NCBI GenBank assembly: GCA_965219005.1
Contig: CBDCMS010000004.1
Coordinates: 3,534,001 to 3,598,000 of the forward strand
Source of the DNA: CAUZIZ01 sp965219005
GTDB taxonomy: Bacteria; Acidobacteriota; UBA6911; RPQK01; JAJDTT01
Reading direction: 5' to 3'
DNA length: 64,000 nucleotides
The notes under the pieces: generated by a model
The model's database searches: none
Seen by the model: the letters and a program-made list of their open reading frames with translations, nothing else
What the model was told of the DNA's origin: nothing
Shown: positions 62,849 to 64,000 of the stretch, piece by piece
Position numbering within the stretch: the first letter of the stretch is position 1
How the letters are laid out: every line of letters starts with the position of its first letter
Translations under genes and position numbers: made by a program

Positions 62849-64000
62849 TTGACAATTATCCGTGTTCTGTCCGCCGCTATCCTTCTGATTGGAGCCCTGT
62901 CTCCAAGGCTCGCGGCCCACCCCCCTTCCCCGGAAAGGTTGAACTTCGTCTTTCTCGAATCGGGCCTGCGCCAGTTGTTCCTGGACGACTTCATCCTGGG
63001 TAATCTCTACCGGGTTGAGCGTCGGATCCATCAACCGACCAAACACGGTGTCCCCCTGATTCAGGCGGACCATCCCTGGGAAAAAAGCAAGGGCCCGCCC
63101 TGGGTTCCCAACACGACCACGGCATTGATCGAGCTCTGGAGCCCACCCAGCTGGGATCCCGAAGAGAAGGTCTGGAAGATCTGGTACTCGGCCTCCGAGC
63201 AGCGCACCGGTTTCGCCCAATCGCGAGATGGGATTCATTGGGAGAAACCTCTACTGGGCAAACGGGACTTCGACGGCTCCCGCCAAAACAATCTGGTGGT
63301 AGTTCGCCAGGATCCGGAGGCCTACATCCAACACGCGCTGCTCGACCCGGACGCTCCTCCAGAGCTTCGTTACAAGGGACTGACTGGATACCAGGACCGC
63401 AGGCCGCTGGTCTCGTCTGACGGTCATGAGTTCTCACTGCTCGAGGTTCCTCCTATTCCCAGTCAGGACCAATCGGCTCTGACCTACGACCGTGTCGACA
63501 AGCAATTCATCGCCACCGTCAAACACCGAGGCCCTTTTGGCCGGTCGGTCTACCTGTCCCTGAGCAAGGATTTTCGAGAGTGGAGCCCGCCGGAGTTGAT
63601 CTTTCACGCCGATGCTCTGGACCAGAAGCTGGGCGAGGAGCGAGTGCGAGAACACCTGGTGAACCCCAGGCTCCGGACCCTTACAGCGAACGTCCCCGAA
63701 CAATACAACACAGAAATCTACAACATGCCGGTGTTCCGCTACGAGAGTGTCTACATCGGCCTACCCACCTACTTCGAGTCCAGCGGCCAGACGCCCAACC
63801 GCAACCAGGAAGGGGTCAACTCGGTCAAGCTATCGGTGAGCCGGGATCTGAGGAGATGGGAAAAGGTGGGCAATCGCTCCTCATTCATCCCCGTATCCGA
63901 GATCGGCGGGGAGGCTATCGACACGGGCCAACTGCTAGCGACTCAACCCATTCGCATGGGCGATGAGCTGTGGTTCTATTACAGTGGGATCAACCACCGG
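62849..64000 (+). CDS. Secreted glycoside-hydrolase-like (five-bladed propeller type) protein, partial
   Basis: 384 codons present, running off the right edge. Start taken as TTG 62849 because ggggaggtgag lies just before it and the frame begins with a signal peptide (IIRVLSAAILLIGALSPRLA). The mature part has the pattern of secreted GH32/43/68-like proteins of soil bacteria: RQLFLDDFILGNLYRVERRI, WYSASEQRTGFAQSRDGIHW (Asp-box-like SRDGIHWEKP), SVYLSLSKDFREWSPPELIF, and VSRDLRRWEKVGNRSSFIPV. Specificity is unknown; family members with this layout are often annotated only as hypothetical or glycosyl hydrolase. The several minus-strand frames over this region are shadows. Confidence 0.75.
   Translation, partial: MTIIRVLSAAILLIGALSPRLAAHPPSPERLNFVFLESGLRQLFLDDFILGNLYRVERRIHQPTKHGVPLIQADHPWEKSKGPPWVPNTTTALIELWSPPSWDPEEKVWKIWYSASEQRTGFAQSRDGIHWEKPLLGKRDFDGSRQNNLVVVRQDPEAYIQHALLDPDAPPELRYKGLTGYQDRRPLVSSDGHEFSLLEVPPIPSQDQSALTYDRVDKQFIATVKHRGPFGRSVYLSLSKDFREWSPPELIFHADALDQKLGEERVREHLVNPRLRTLTANVPEQYNTEIYNMPVFRYESVYIGLPTYFESSGQTPNRNQEGVNSVKLSVSRDLRRWEKVGNRSSFIPVSEIGGEAIDTGQLLATQPIRMGDELWFYYSGINHR

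Overview
The window looks like part of a chromosome from an Acidobacteriota-like bacterium. The evidence is a large Oar-type TonB-dependent receptor with a carboxypeptidase-regulatory domain, several Tat-exported Gfo/Idh/MocA and TIM-barrel isomerase proteins, a SelD fused to an NADH-dehydrogenase-like flavoprotein, and an operon resembling eukaryotic-type ether-lipid synthesis. The phylum is inferred from gene content, not proven. I see no rRNA, tRNA or CRISPR array.

Layout. 1-14654 is general metabolism: a decayed M1 peptidase, a lamin-tail-like secreted protein, two Gfo/Idh/MocA oxidoreductases, an acetoacetate decarboxylase/SDR pair, a sugar isomerase, VOC and RidA proteins, SelD fusion, peroxiredoxin and the Oar-like receptor. 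14815-18350 is mobile DNA: an IS1182-like element followed by an IS256-like element. 18503-22441 is full-length purL. 22867-26409 is an alkaline-phosphatase-fold membrane protein gene whose 5' end is split by an IS4-family element. 27097-30183 is an operon whose first gene is strikingly similar to alkyl-DHAP synthase and whose second resembles the peroxisomal acyl/alkyl-DHAP reductase. 32978-35410 is an ornithine cyclodeaminase-family gene split near its 3' end by a second copy of the same IS4 element.

35483-61674 is a nonribosomal peptide cluster. One leftward set holds a C-A-PCP-E synthetase, two B12-type radical SAM proteins, a free carrier protein, a free adenylation enzyme and an acyl-CoA-dehydrogenase-like flavoprotein. 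One rightward set holds a multi-pass membrane protein, a fatty-acid-hydroxylase-like gene, C-A(core), a GAMT-like methyltransferase, A(sub)-PCP-E and C-PCP-TE. A leftward ABC exporter closes the cluster. The free A + PCP + dehydrogenase trio matches the known route from L-proline to a pyrrole-2-carboxyl-carrier starter, and the neighbouring ornithine cyclodeaminase could supply proline.

The most unusual feature is that both chain-extending adenylation domains are broken open at the same a8-a9 site. In one, a complete zinc-ribbon PP-loop ATPase (amidotransferase/AANH type) is embedded in frame, inside an A domain whose hand-read code suggests asparagine. In the other, the A domain is split over two polypeptides, with a guanidinoacetate-methyltransferase-like enzyme encoded between the halves. 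Several cluster genes carry lesions (IS insertion, 1-nt frameshift, 140-bp tandem duplication), so the pathway may be decaying or some lesions may be assembly errors. To the right of the cluster lie a truncated sialidase and the start of a secreted beta-propeller-like protein that runs off the edge. At least four families of short inverted-repeat elements are scattered between the genes.
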